Assembly (NCBI GenBank): GCA_030549335.1 | Contig: CM060194.1 | Location: 37,527,171-37,591,170 of the forward strand | Reading direction: 5' to 3' | Length of the DNA: 64,000 nt | DNA from: Pontederia crassipes | Lineage: Eukaryota; Streptophyta; Magnoliopsida; Commelinales; Pontederiaceae | Shown here: positions 1 to 12,800 of the stretch, in pieces | Layout: every line of letters begins with the position of its first letter | How positions within the stretch are numbered: position 1 is the first letter of the stretch | The notes under the pieces: model-generated | What the model saw: only the letters and a program-made list of their open reading frames with translations | The model's database searches: none | Told to the model about the DNA's origin: nothing | Position numbers and translations under genes: made by a program

Positions 1-184
1 ACCAGCCGAGGAGCTTTCCGGCATCGGAAGCGAAGGCGAGGAAGTTGATTCCCATCTGGGAGATGTGCTTGAGGTCCTTCAGCTGGGATGAGTAGACTGG
101 GAAGTCGGAGTTGGCTCCGTTAATGGTCTGGAGCCAGATGGTCCCAACCAGACTGAGCCATTGGAGGGAGGGAGGAGAAGACAT
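1..184 (-). CDS. Nodulin-like / NFD4-type MFS transporter, N-terminal part (cut by window edge)
   Basis: An ATG at 184 on the minus strand opens 61 codons that run off the left edge. The protein begins MSSPPSLQWLSLVGTIWL and continues through a TINGANSDFPVYSSQL stretch to FAFASDAGKLLGW-like residues (read here as FLAFASDAGKLLGW). This Trp-Leu-X-Leu-Val-Gly, Asn-Gly-X-Asn and SDAGKL pattern is the hallmark of the plant Nodulin-like domain, the first membrane-helix pair of an MFS-type protein. Family members are polytopic membrane proteins; Arabidopsis NFD4 is needed for nuclear fusion in the female gametophyte, and most paralogues have no known substrate. Family proteins are about 550-600 residues, so about 90 percent lies outside the window. 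The ATG is chosen because the family motif starts nine residues later. A broken second copy lies near 16.2-18.2 kb in the same orientation. Family is clear; orthology is not decidable. Confidence 0.85.
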   Translation of the reverse strand, partial: MSSPPSLQWLSLVGTIWLQTINGANSDFPVYSSQLKDLKHISQMGINFLAFASDAGKLLGW

Positions 185-212
185 GCTTGAGGAGGATGTC
201 TGTCCTGCACAG

Positions 213-345
213 AGGTGTGATTCAAATGGTTTGTGTATTTATGGAGGAAATGATGGTGATGCTGATATTGGCGAATGATCAAAGCAGTTGTGGCTGGGAA
301 ACAAATATGTGGTTTCTTTTTGGCCATTATGAAGATATTGTAGAT
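213..345 (-). repeat. 5' flank of the NFD4-like gene, member 1 of a two-copy duplicated segment
   Basis: This stretch lies 30-160 bases upstream of the NFD4-like ATG and probably holds its 5' UTR and core promoter. Nearly the same sequence recurs at 18090-18213 in the same orientation, with a few substitutions and small gaps. Shared blocks include TTCAAATGGTTTGTGT, TATGGAGGAAATGATGG and AATATGTGGTTTCTTTTT. The second copy sits upstream, on the minus strand, of NFD4-like coding fragments, so the flank and gene appear to have been duplicated together. Confidence 0.8.
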
Positions 346-1227
346 GCTACACAAGCAAAGGTAAATTAACATGGAAAAGGGTAACTTACTGCCAAATCGG
401 ATTGGAGTTGAAACCGGCCATTTAAAACGTTACCTTTGCAGATATGTTAAATTTTCTAACGCATGGACATTATTGTGCTATCAACATGACAGAATCAGGC
501 TACAGTTGAGGAGTTACGTGCACAAGTTTGGCACATGATGTGGCCTGCAAGTCACTCTCCCCTGTTTAGAAGCAGAGCCCAGGAAGAGCCTCCTCACACG
601 TCTCAACTTTCTGTTTTTATTGCCATACCACAATTTGGCAAGTCCTAGAGCTACCAAATTATTCATAAGCGCATATATCATAAGGTGGCACGTTGCAGTG
701 TGGAGAAGTAATTGGAGCATGAACTTGAACAATCATGGGGATCAATATTGGTTGCCTATATAGACAGACTGCCGTGCAGATGGAAATGTATTCTGGTGAT
801 TTTGGAAGTGGAATAATAAACAAGCGAATTTGATCATTTAGCTTCCTTGCTAAAACAAATAAATCAGCAAATGGATTCAGAATAAGCCATTGACTCATAC
901 ATCTCGGGTTTGTATCATGCTGAAACAGAATTCTAGGACAAACAAATGGTCAAGGCAAAATAAGATCATCCATAGGATTACTTTCCATAAGACCTTTCAA
1001 GGAAATAATGATATTCTTATTGTTGATGAATAAATAAATAATGTACATCGAAAGCAGTATATACATTTGATGATGCAATCGGTATCAGAAGGTCTCTTAG
1101 CTCAATGTACACGAAAAGCAGCACATGATTGCCGTTTTAATTCTTCTTATTGTCACTTCTCTTGCCTTTGTAATTCTCCGACAGGAATAACCTTATTAAC
1201 AGGTGAATACGTAAACAATGATTCACA
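346..1227. other. Spacer without a recognised gene
   Basis: About 880 bases of mixed-composition DNA between the NFD4-like promoter and the 3' end of the ER-ANT1-like pseudogene. Open frames exist on both strands but are short, have no family motif and no splice-supported continuation. Part of it may be the 3' flank of the carrier pseudogene. Confidence 0.5.
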
Positions 1228-2320
1228 TCACTTCATATTTCGTTCGAGCTGATGCTCAAAACCATAGCCATGCGTCCTTGCAATTCGTTGAAGCTGGTCA
1301 TATCCTGCCAGAACGCCTGCCCCAGCCATTCCTGATAGCATATTTGCAGCAGCCCCTCTAAACAAAGCAAAGAAACCCTCATTGGACACAATAGTTCGCA
1401 CGGCATGAAATGTGCTCTGGTACTCCGAACTTTGTCCACAAGTCAGCATCATTCCCCTTCGTAATGCATCAAATGGATATGCACAGATTCCAGAAAATGT
1501 TGTTATGCACCATCCTAGCAGAAAACTAGCAAAGAAGTTACCCTGCAAGAAAGTAATAAACTTTGAAACAACAATAAAGCTCAAATTGACCTGGAGGACC
1601 CCTGAATGTTTGTTTATCATGCAAAAGTGCTATGAAAAGACCAGAAAAGAAATGTAGGTGTGATGCTAGCAATTTGGTTATAATAGAACAAAGATTTGAT
1701 GTTCTTGAACTCCATGCCCACTCGAATTGCAACTATAGCATAAATCACATCTAAGTTTTAATATTATACATGAACCTGCAGCATACAGGAAGGATAAACC
1801 ACTTTGCTGGAAAAAAGGTTGGATTCCAAACTATACCAGATTTTTCTAAAACAACGCATAAATATTAGGTGCAGAAACCAATCAGAAACAGGAGTACAAT
1901 TAACACCATTGACGCCTTCCAATGTGACAAAAAATTAAGGTGTTTACCTCCAACGGTCCAACTAGAACAGTAGACTTTGCAGTATCATATAAATGCCAAA
2001 GTATAAACCACGGTACAAGGTGATGCCAACGATAGAAGCTGAAAATCCTGGATAAAAACCAATGATATCATCACTTCTTATGGCCTTCCTATAGACATCA
2101 ATAAGCCCTTAAGTTGGCGTTGACTATTATATTGGGACTCAACACCATCAGTGCCAAGTCGAGTGCGAGAATAATCCAAATGATACAGAAACAATGATGT
2201 CGTTGCTCCAGCTGCACTACCAGAAATCACATTGCCTGCTAACCACTTAATATAGCCATCCTTCTCTTTTGAACAACTAAAAAGACTCTGGAAGTAGCCC
2301 TTGAATGCAAAGTTGAAAGC
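1228..2320 (-). pseudogene. ER-ANT1-like adenine nucleotide carrier pseudogene, two exons left
   Basis: Two consecutive minus-strand exons match the C-terminal two thirds of a mitochondrial-carrier-family ADP/ATP carrier, closest in motif to plant ER-ANT1, an ATP/ADP antiporter of the ER membrane. The upstream exon spans 2320-1948 with a CTAG acceptor and GTAAAC donor. It encodes FAFKGYFQSLF, a KDGYIKWLAGN stretch, SGSAAGATTSLFLYHLDYSR and [14 protein letters not shown]. The downstream exon spans 1542-1228 with a TTGCAG acceptor and runs from GNFFASFLLGW to a stop. The upstream exon has a one-base loss near 2100 and a two-base AT gain near 1990, so its frame is broken twice. The family signature RRRMMM reads RRGMML. 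The first exon, with the opening helices, was not found up to the LINE at 3225. This is a decayed copy, not a working transporter. Confidence 0.85.
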
Positions 2321-3224
2321 CTAGAAAGAAAGCAACCAATTTCAAGTTTTATATCTATGTTGAAGTTACCATTAAGAGGAAAGAAAATATCAGGATTAGG
2401 AATTCAATTGATTACATGAATTAAGCAATGATAGAAAACAAAAGAAATTTCACAATTGTTGCACCCAGAGTTAACAGTTACATGTTTTATGTCCGCTACA
2501 TAAATGCTGCACCAGACATTGCTTCCTTTAAGACAATTTCCGGTAAATCCCTTATCAATTTTTGTATACCCATAGATCTTCCAGAAATTTGATGTTTTGC
2601 ATAGTTATGGAGAATCAATAGAATGCTTTCCTCGTGAAGGGAGTGTGCTTAGGCAAGCATGCTAACTGAGGATACTTACATTTCAGTAATCAGAATTTGG
2701 ATGCCATAGGTCAATAATTGCCACGTAGGATGCCCCCTTTTAACATTATAATCTGTGACACACTGGTTCTATACTGTTTCATCTCCTGAGAGAAGTCATC
2801 CACTCTGGGAGGTCCATTTCATTCCCTCCCAGTCAAGTCCCCGCTTCCAGCTTCAACTAACCAGAACCAAGAAATGAGATTTTCTAAGTTCACTAAGCAG
2901 AATGCAATATATTAATTTGAAAAGAAGGTACCTATTGATTGTTTTATGAACCAAAGATTATGGTTGTGAATGAGTAGTCCAAGTGTAGATACCTGAATTT
3001 ATCTGTTAAATCGAGTTTTGATGGGTGTGAAGTCCACCACGACATTACCAGATAGTATTTTAAAGGGCATGGGACATACAAAAGGTTTGACAACTAGTGT
3101 ACTTGTTGAGGAGATTGAATTTTAAAGAAAAACATAAAATCTTATTACCGAATAACTGGATCTGTGCATAAACAATCGGTTCAGAAAATATGATGTAATC
3201 AAGGTTCAAACAATCATTAGCAAC
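2321..3224. other. Non-coding stretch between carrier pseudogene and LINE
   Basis: Reads as intron-like or flanking DNA of the carrier pseudogene. I searched the minus strand for the missing first carrier exon and saw no convincing match. No other gene signal is visible. Confidence 0.5.
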
Positions 3225-6200
3225 GAATGATTTTGCGAATGTTGCCTGGCTTCTTGGAGGAGATTTTAACGCCACCCTCAGTGACGAGGAACGATCAGGG
3301 GATGACCCCAACAGGGATATTAGCTCAGTGGATTTCAGGAATTTTGTTGGGCAGCATGGGTTGTCTGACTACCCGATTCCCGGATGTAGCTATACATGGC
3401 GAGGTGCAACTGGTGTGCTTTCACGGCTGGACAGATTTCTTGCTTCTGTTGAGACGGCAGAGAAGTTTCACCTGGCAGTGGTGCGGTCTTTTGACCGCCC
3501 TTTCTCTGACCACTCGCTAATTTTCTGGTGCTCCTCGGAGACTCGGCCGAAGAGCACATATTTCAAATTTGAACGGGCTTGGCTACTGGAGTCGGGTTTC
3601 AGGCAGGAGGTTCAGGAGCGTTGGCAGAGGTTCCCTGTCTTTGGTTCTGCCACTGCAACTTTGGCTGGCCGCCTTGACTTATTAAGATCCTTTCTTCGCG
3701 ACTTTCGGAGGAAATTTCGGGAGGACGGGGAACAGCGGCGTCTGGTGGCTTTGCAGAAGATTTGCGAGATAGATGAAAGAGGAGCAACATGGTTTGTCGC
3801 CCGAGGAGGTGACCCGGAGAAGGGAATAACTCAACATTGTGAAAGAAGAAGACAAGAAGGAGGAGGTTGCCTGGCGACAGCGTTCGCGGCAAACCTGGTT
3901 AAAGGAGGGGGATGACAACACTCGATTCTTTCATCTATGGGCAAGTGGGAGAAGGAGGCTCAATCAGATTGACAAAATCACTATCCATGGTGTGGAGGTG
4001 TCTGGACAGCAGGCAATTAGGGGGGCCATTGTTGGTCATTTCAAGGAGTTTACTAGAAGGCGTGGTGGGGGCTACTGGGAGTGGGCAGGAGTTGAGATCC
4101 CTGCTATTGACGATGGCCAACAGGAGTCACTGATGACAAATTTTTCTGAGGATGAAATTTGGCGGGCCGTCCGAGACCTGAATGCGGAGAGTGCGCCGGG
4201 CCCAGATGGCTTCCCCATCCTCTTTTATCAGTCCTTTTGACAAGTTGTGAAGGCAGAACTCATTGGGGCCATTCAGGATTTTGCTTTTGGAAATGCTGGC
4301 TTTGAGCGCCTCAACAAGTTCTACATGTTTCTCATTCCTAAGAAGGCTGGCGCAGCGGCCATCGAATACTACAGGCCCATTGCAGTATCAAACGGCACAT
4401 ACCTGATCATTGCCCGCGCCTTGGCAAATAGGCTTCCCCCTGTTCTCCCTAATCTTATTCATAATGTGCAGTCGGCTTTTGTGGTTGACAAGTCCATTGC
4501 GGATGAGTATGCGACTGCATTGGAGATCCTCGTCTTGGTGTCATTCACGAACAATGAGTTTTCTGTGGAAGGTCGATTTGGCCAAGGCATATGACTCAAT
4601 TTCTTGGCCTTTCTTGTGATTCTCACTGCGTCGCCGTGGCTTTCCGAAGAGGTAGGTCTCCTGGATGGGAAATGCATAATGATGGCATCTTTTTCGGTCC
4701 TCATTAACAGCCGGCCTTCTGGGGGCTGGGTGCAGCCATAGCGGGGAGTTAGGCAGGGCTGCCCCCTCACGCCGATGCTTTTTGTTATTGCGGCGGATGC
4801 ACTGACCCGAATCATGTTCAGTGCTTGCAGCTTTGGCATTCTCAGCAGATTCCGTGTTGCAGATATCTCCGAAACCTCCATTCCAATTCTACAATACGCT
4901 GATGATACGTTATTTTTTATCGAAGGCTCAAATCAGGCTGCACGGAAGCTGAAAATCCTGGTCGGAATGTTTGGAGATTTATCGGGCCTCAGCATCAACT
5001 ATGCTAAATGCAATTTTATTGGCATCAATATGTCCATGGCTACCAGCCTAGAATGTGCTCAGATTCTCAAGTCTCTGATTGGCACTCTAGCACTTAGCTA
5101 TGTGGGTCTGCCGCTGACGGACAGGCACATTGTGGCCCGCGACTGGGCACCGGTGATAAAAAGGGTGGAGCAACGCCTGTCTGGATGGAGCTCCAGGCTG
5201 TTGTCCCATGGGGGCTGTCTCGTATTACTTCGCCACGTGCTTTCCGCGCTGCCAATATACTTTATGACAGTTTTGAGAATTCCCCGATTGGTGGAACACT
5301 CAATTGACTCACTGAGGATGCAGTTTCTGTGGCAGACAGGGTCTTCTGGACAGCATGGTGTTCACCTGGTATCCTCTGAGATGGTGTGCCGCCCAACTGA
5401 TGAGGGCGGCCCAGGCATTCTTAACCTTCGTCGAATGAATACTGTCCTGCTCACTAGGTGGGTTGTTCGAATTATGGGACAGAACAATGAGTTGTGGTCC
5501 ACTGTCTTCCGTGCCTGCTATGGTCATACTCTTAATTGGGATTCTAGAATTGAGGTGGTTGGCGGGGCTTCCTCCTTCTGGCATGGCATTGCTGAAATTA
5601 TGCCACAGATTCGGCACTGGTCTGGTATGAACTCTCTGTCGACAGATTTCCCTCGGCTGTTTCAGCTGACAACAAACAAGGATGCAAGGGTAGAAAACTG
5701 TTGGTGCATGACGAATAATAATGGTGGAGGCATTTGGGTGCCAACCTTTTCCATGCGCCTCTCTGACTAGAGGTTTGAGGAGCTGCTTTTGCTACTGGGA
5801 CAAATTGCTCATTTGTCTCCTAACACTTCTGAGGTGGATTGCTGGAAATGGAGATCGGATTCCTTCTCGGTACGAGAGGCGTACTCTATGCTTGGCGGGG
5901 AAGGTGAAGAGCAAGACGAGGAGTTGTTTTTAGCTTGCAGATTAATCTGGAAAACGAGGGCCCCTCTTAAGATCAAGATGTTTTCTTGGCTGCTGCGCCG
6001 AAGAAGAGTTTTGACAAAGGTTTACAGATCTCGGTGGGCTGGAAAATCTGACATGCTTTGCGCCTTTTGTGGGGAGGAGGATGAGAATACTGCCCATTTG
6101 TTTTTTGGTTGCTCCATGGCTATACGAGTCTAGGCCGAGGCAGGCATTGGATGGATTGACAACACTTCAGAAACTGCATTCTGGCACTCTTTTTGCAGTG

Positions 6201-6484
6201 GCAGCAGAGACTCTCGTGAGCGTGTTTATGTTTGCAAGAGATAGAGGGCGTGACCGATGGCTTTCATCTAGGCCATTTGGCTGCAAAGGAACGCAACTAT
6301 CTTTCAGGGTAGCCGTGCTTATGTGGAGAATGTGGGACAGCACGCAAGGGCAATATATGGGGACTGGAGGAAGTACATGTAATGTAGGAAAGCTGTGTAT
6401 CGGTGGAAACTTTGCTTTGCATCTCATTAATAAAATCCTGGACGACTAGCACCTTGCTAGTCGTCCTTTTTCCTCTCAAAAAAG
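3225..6484 (+). mobile_element. L1-like LINE, 5'-truncated and decayed
   Basis: Starts inside the apurinic endonuclease domain (WLLGGDFNATLSDEERSG at about 3240-3295, then DHSLIFW at about 3510). A linker with an EDEIWRAVRDLN segment follows near 4150, then reverse transcriptase with PGPDGFP at about 4195 and the catalytic block ILQYADDTLFF at about 4890. It ends with a zf-RVT Cys/His region, WKTRAPLKIKMFSW to CAFCGEEDENTAHLFFGC, at 5950-6110. The reading frame is broken by several stops and shifts, for example a TGA near 4238, a frame change near 4590 and a stop at 5768, so no protein is made. The first ORF and the start of the endonuclease are missing, as expected for incomplete reverse transcription. 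The 3' end carries a hairpin and a short A run at 6478-6484. I found no convincing target-site duplication. Confidence 0.92.
6440..6466 (+). other. Perfect hairpin at the LINE 3' end
   Basis: GGACGACTAGCA at 6440-6451 pairs perfectly with TGCTAGTCGTCC at 6455-6466 across the 3-base loop CCT, followed by a T-rich run and then the A run. It lies between the last LINE coding residues and the A tail. In related elements a 3' UTR stem-loop can be the template-recognition signal for the element's own reverse transcriptase; that role is inference here. Confidence 0.75.
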
Positions 6485-6551
6485 CTCCCCCCACCCTCAC
6501 TAGCCGACTATATCCATAAGACACTTCAACTACAAATCAGCAATAGGATTT

Positions 6552-6745
6552 TCAGGTGGGCTTAGAAGGTACAGGAAACGTTGGCAATAAGAGTTTCAGT
6601 TCATTCTCCAGCCACAAATCAACTGTTATGACTAGTCTCCAGGACAGTACACCATAAGGAACTTCATCAACCAATTCAGATAGAGCTACAAAAATCTCAA
6701 GAAGACGTCGAATGAGTTGATCGCATGAACACCATGACAATGACC
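6552..6745 (-). other. Unidentified exon-like reading frame
   Basis: A minus-strand frame following a possible CCGGTAG acceptor encodes LSWCSCDQLIRRLLEIF and then VDEVPYGVLSWRLVITVDLW, ending at a TGA near 6554. Its composition is protein-like, with amphipathic Leu/Ile/Glu/Arg spacing, unlike the AT-rich surroundings. I do not recognise the family and found no neighbouring exon. It could be a remnant of a large helical-repeat protein, or chance. Confidence 0.25.
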
Positions 6746-9681
6746 TACCGGCTATTCATCAGATCTTCATGAATCAATAACGAGGCAATCAGAGAATATA
6801 TATATATTACAATAATAATACTGCAACAAAGTTAACAGGAGAGGGAAGAGAAGAGAGGGGCTATAGTGCGGCAACAGGTGATTTGAATGTTAATGTTTTG
6901 ATGATAAGAAATCAATAACATATTTAATGTTGAAAAAGTTTGACTATTTGCACTCAGCAGGAAAGTCTAGAAGGAGTATTGCTGGAAGTAGAGAATCATA
7001 CAAAATAAAAGAAAGTCTGTGGATGCAGCTAAGGGCACAAATCTGATAGGCAAACATTAAGTATACAGACCTTGAAAGCAGCTATAAAGATCTTCAAAAG
7101 GACGTGCTGCAAAAAATAAACTAGACAGGACCGAATGTAGACCTATCTATAAACCGTTGGACTATTCAGACTCACTACACAGATCAGAAGCATTCAAATA
7201 CTCTATATTCATCTATGGAGTTATAAAAGATCACAAACAAGCCGGAAGAAGCAGCATTTGCATTTGAAGTTTCTACATACAAGTATAAACAAAATCGTGT
7301 GCTAAATGATCAACCATTCCACTGCAAGTTGTTGTAGATTGTGAGTTGATCAAGCCCTTGAGGAAGAAGAAGAGACATGCTGCATTTGTGTTATGCCTCC
7401 AAAGGGTTGTGGTTAGTGAAATTGAAAGTTGGTGTTTGATGTACCAAGGGATTAGACATTTCCTCTTATGGAAAAGGTCAAAAGTGTAAGCTTATGATTT
7501 AAAGTAAAACACTTAGTTATAGTCTCATTGTTGTGACTTATGACCACTCTTGTGGAGAAGGATGAAGCTAGTAGAGTGAATGTCGGCCAGGTTCATCAAA
7601 CCATTACAAATTTCCGTGCTCTTTCTATATTGTTTAATTTCTTATTTATACTAGTCATGGATCTGGAAGATTGTGTGAATTACTAACCCAAATAACAAAG
7701 TAGAGTGAATAAATAGTACAGACTATAGAACGAATGTGAGTCAGGATATTATAGAAGCATACAAGTAGTGTGTAGACAGTACTTTATCTGTGTGATGAGC
7801 TGACCAAGGGCGAACATTTTTTTAGATCTTGTATTCAGATGTCAGGAGTAAATGAAACATTTTTTTAGCAATGTTCTTGTGTATCCATAAAGTAATGAAT
7901 AATTCAATTTGAGATGGAGATTTGATCTTCAGCTCCAAAATGTTGGATCTAGTATATATGTTCTTGAATCTCTCAGCATGCAGTAATATTTGAATTTCAA
8001 ATTGAGAAATGGCAAAGCTATCAGATCAAAATCTGACTTATCAAAAATAACATAAACATCCTTGGAAAAAAATTTAATCAGGAAACTTAACGAAGTTCTT
8101 AACGACAGCTCAAGTCATTAAGTACTGGCTAAGCAAAGGATAATGAATTGATCCGTTCAAATCTATTTGTTCTCCTCCAACTCATCTTTTAAGCTTGGCT
8201 ACAAAAAAAGATTTTTTTTTGTTGAGAGGACACAAAAAAATATAATTGCATATTAGAAAAAGATAATTGCAATTTAAAGTATACCGTCGTAATGGACATC
8301 AAATTACATGTCAATCAAAACATTTAATCATTTGAATTATATCTTTCTATTTCCAAAAATATTTTTCCAAATTAAAATAATTAAAGTAAACAACTAAAAT
8401 AATTTTATTCAGAGATAAACTTGCCGTGGGACCAACATGAACTCGGTTTCTACTTTTCTTTATTGTTACTCCTAAAATCTTAATACAGTTAGATATCACT
8501 GTAAAGTTGTTAAAAAAAAAGGATATCACTGTAGAACTAGAGCGATTGGTGATGAGCGAGGATCAACAGCTTATTAAGACTGTTCAAGAGAAATGGGCAT
8601 AAATTGTAGACTCAGAAGAAGTATCCAAAAAAAGAAAAAGAGTATCTTGGTGCCCACGATCCAACACATGACAACGCCTACAAATCAAAATGGCTTATCA
8701 TCTCGACCAACTCCTAGAGTAATCAAAATGGCTCCCAAAATTAACATCCAAGGCTGGAAAGACACATTCTTATTATTGTCCTTTTGAACGGAGATGAAGG
8801 TAAACTTGGAAGCCCTCACCACCAATCCGCTTATCATCAAGCGAAGCATCTTCATAAGCATCTCGTAGATCGAGTTAGATGCTGAGTGGACAAATTTATC
8901 AAATGTGTATGATCTTTGTTCATAAGATAACAACATCACTTTGTCCAACTCTAGCAGATGGACGAGTGTAAAGGTGCACTATTTTGCTGAAAAAGACCAC
9001 CCCATGTATGCTCAAAGATGTCGCCGAAGCTTCAAAAAGAGGTGGTCGAAAGAAAGCGTATCTTAGCAAATCCTGCGACGGACACGAAGGATTGATTCAT
9101 GTCCACAGTGAACATGAAAAGACTGTGGTCACTTCGAACAACAATTCAAGGTAGACAAGTTGCAAAGTGTCCCATCGAAGAACTCTGCTCTACCTCGAAT
9201 CGTCGAAATCTCAAATGTCAAGAATGAGGTGATCCTATGCTCTACATTCGATGGATGAATGACTTCATGTCGCAACCATTAGCAACATGGAGACATCGAG
9301 TTAAGTTGCTTGCTGAAGTCATATCGCTCACATTTCGAACTCCACTGGCGTTGTACAAATGAGGATCCTAAATTGGACGAAGGCTCGGTAAGCGAAGCAG
9401 ACCTGAAGAAGGAGTCCTAGGTAAGTCTTAACATGGTGCACACATTCTTGTCATTGCGTGATGTTGATGAAGTAGAAGTCAAGGCAAAAAACGATAGGCT
9501 CCAACTGGACAAATGAAGTCGAGACTAAAAATGAAGACCCCGAAAAGTCCGGACAACAACATTGGAGGTGTCGCCGACTTTGATGACAGAGAATGTCATA
9601 CGACATTTTTCGATTATATAATGCGCAAAGCCTCACAACATCAATACCACCCAACACAAGCTTGGGGCCGCTTAGAGTTAT
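6746..9681. other. Gene-poor stretch, partly AT-rich
   Basis: About 2.9 kb with no recognisable gene, RNA gene or element end. The part at 7800-8560 is strongly AT-rich with homopolymer A and T runs. The part at 8600-9680 is more balanced and looks like eroded repeat DNA, but no family motif is readable in any frame. The Copia element at 9682 inserted at its right end. Confidence 0.5.
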
Positions 9682-9869
9682 TGGAACCAGTCAAACTTCA
9701 TCAACAAACCACCTAATAACACTCTAAAAAAATAACAGTTTGACATATTTTATTGCCATCTCATGGAGTATGTGATCTACACGTCATGTTACAACTAATT
9801 CTATACATAGTAACTTTATCAATAACTCTTATATTGTATCATCACACTACTGAAAAACAATAACAGACA
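9682..9869 (+). repeat. Left LTR of the Copia element
   Basis: 188 bases from TGGAACCAGTC to AATAACAGACA. It matches 13854-14039 along its full length, sharing for instance ATCTCATGGAGTATG and ACGTCATGTTACAACTAATT. Confidence 0.9.
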
Positions 9870-12800
9870 AGTGAGCAGCTCATCTACCTCTACAGAAACC
9901 AGTGTACCAGATCTCTCCATCCTCACATCACCTCTACCCTCCCTTAATCAAGCCAACAATTTTATCTCCCTGAAGCTTAAGCTGACCAACTATTTACTAA
10001 GGCGTACACAAATTCAACCATTGATCTGCATCTTTCAACTCGAGGGATTTTTAGACAAGTCTCTTCCCTGCCCAGCCCTTGCAAAAACCTCTTCATTTAC
10101 TTCATCCCAAATAATTGCATGGAAGCACTGAGACCAGCTCCTACTTAACTAGATCATCTCCTCCCTGTTAGAAGAAGTGCTTCCTCTAGTTGTCGGCTTA
10201 GACACATCCCGGGAAGTCTGGCATGCACTCCATCAAGCCTTTGGAGCCCCAACTGAGACTCATCTCCTACAGCTCCAGATGCAGTTGCAAACTTACAAAT
10301 GAACAATCTCTCTCTCGGTATCTGTGGCAGGCCAAAATGTTAGCTAATGAACTCGCTGCCGCCGGTGACCCTCTCTCTTCCTCAGTGTTTAATGCTATAA
10401 TTTTTAACAACCTAAACTCTTATTACAGTCCTATCGTGACTTTCCTCTCCTCACGCAATTCTCATATTTCTTACCTTGAGCTCCAAAGCATATTAACTAG
10501 CCATGAATTACGTTTGTCTTCCCACAAAGCCTTCCCAGAATTTCCACCCTCTGCCCACTACACCCGAGCCACACCCCCTTCACCTAACTCTTCTGCAAGG
10601 TGCTCGAGAAACCATGGATCTGCAAGAGGACGTGGCCGCGGCCAAACACACCAACGCCGAGAGCCGTGTCCTATTTGCGGCAATGCTGGCCACTCACCTT
10701 ATAACTGCCTCTACCGTCATCCCGGATCGTTGCAGCCGCATTCAAATCTGACAGCACCACAACCCAACATGTATTCCCCTGCCTCCTCCTCTGCGTCAAC
10801 ATCCATATTGGGCAACTACTCCGAATGGATACCATACACCTGACATTGTTGCCCTCCAACAACGTCACTCATACAATGGCGATGACACTATCCAAGTTGG
10901 AAATGGTATGGAAATCTGCATTCGCTCCATTGGTACCTCTGTTATCTCCACTGCCTCACGTCCATTAATCCTGTCATATGTCTTACATGCACCTAAAATT
11001 TCCAAACCTTTGCTTTCTATACGCCAGTTAAGTTCTGAAAATAATTGTTACTTTGAATTTTTTTTCCTGACCACTTTTTTTTTATTAAGGATCGCTCGAC
11101 TCAGGTACCTCTCCTTCAAGGACAAACTACATACTCAACTCCAAGGTCTGCACTGCTCTCACCAGCTCTGTCACCTCTTCCATGTGGCATGCGTGACTCG
11201 GACATCCGCATTCCAGACTTCTTAATAAGATGATCAATAAGCATGGCTTATCGACAGCTAAAGATAGAATCTCCACAAAGTACTTTACTTGTATCCATGG
11301 CAAGGCAGCCAGACTTCATCTTCCACCATCAGATAACCACAGCACCCAACCACTTGAACTCCTTTTTGTAAATGTTTGGGGCCCCGCACCAATGCAATCG
11401 TCAAATGGTCATTGTTTCTTTGTTCTTTTTGTAGATGACCTTACACGCTATGCATGGCTATTTCCTATGACAAATAAATCCGATGTTGCTATTTTATTCC
11501 CATGCTTTGTCTCTTTTCTTGAATGCCAATTTAGCACAAAACTAAAATCACTACAAACAGACCGTGGAGGAGAAGTCCTTGCTCTTGCACCATACCTGTA
11601 GTCCCTTGGCATAGCTCACTGCTTCACATCAGCCACACACTGAGCAAAAAAAAATGGCACTGCAGAAAGAAAAATTCACCACATAGTAGAAATTGTGCTT
11701 ACACTTCTCACTCATGCCTCTGTACCTCACCGTTTTTGGCATTTCGCTGTGGAGACATCCGTTTACCTTATTAATAGACTCCCTACACCTGTACTCCAAA
11801 ACCTTTCCCCATTTGAAAAGTTATATGGTCGACCTCCAAATGTATCATTCCTACAAACTTTTGGATGTGTTGTTTACCCATACACCCGGCCATACAATCG
11901 TCACAAGTTTGATACCCATGCCTTACCTTGTGTCTTTCTTGGATACGCATTAGAAACCATGTCATACCGATGTTATCACCGCCCAACAAGATGAATCTAC
12001 TTAGCGCGTCATGTTGTCTTTGACGAGAAGATGTACCCATTTCAACACTTCCAAACCCCACCACCACCACTTCCAAGCACACCATCATGTCCCTATTGAT
12101 CTATCAACCTGCTGGCACCTCAACCTATTGCTTCACATTAGCCTCCTCATCCCCAAACTCCTCCATCACCTTCTTCCCAGACCCCTATGAAAATATTGTA
12201 CCATCCCCCCTCTTGCACCTACCTGCATACTAAGACCTCGAAAGCCAGTCAACTATAGAATTCTTTCAGGAATGAAGGCACTCCTTACATCCACAAAAAA
12301 GTCCTCCGCACCAACTTGTTTTTCTTCTGCCAATAAATGTCCCAGGTGGCGTGCTGCCATGTCTGAAGAACTCAGCGCTCTTTTAAGAAACAACACCTGG
12401 TCTCTTGTCCCCTGCAAATCAGATATGAATATTGTAGGGTGTCGTTGGATTTATCGCACCAAACTGCATGTTGATGGCACACTTGATCGCCTAAAAGCCT
12501 GACTAGTTGCAAAAGGATTTCACCAAACTCAGGCCTTGACAATGCAGAAACTTTTAGTCCTTTAACTAAACCAACTACTATTCGACTAATACTCTCCATT
12601 GCAATCACTTGCAAATGGCCACTCTGCCAATTAGATGTCAGTAATGTCTTTTTGCATGGCGACCTAACTGAAACTATCTACATGGCACAACCTCTGGACT
12701 TTATTGACAACCAGCCCCCCAACCATGTATGCAAGCTCAACAAGTCATTGTATGGACTCAAGCAAGTAGCACATGCTTGGTTCCATACCTTGGCGAAGGC

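Noticed and set aside
187-369. Plus-strand frame of 60 residues opposite the NFD4-like 5' flank
   Set aside because: It overlaps the presumed promoter/5' UTR of the minus-strand gene, is not preserved in the second copy at 18.1 kb, and has no domain.
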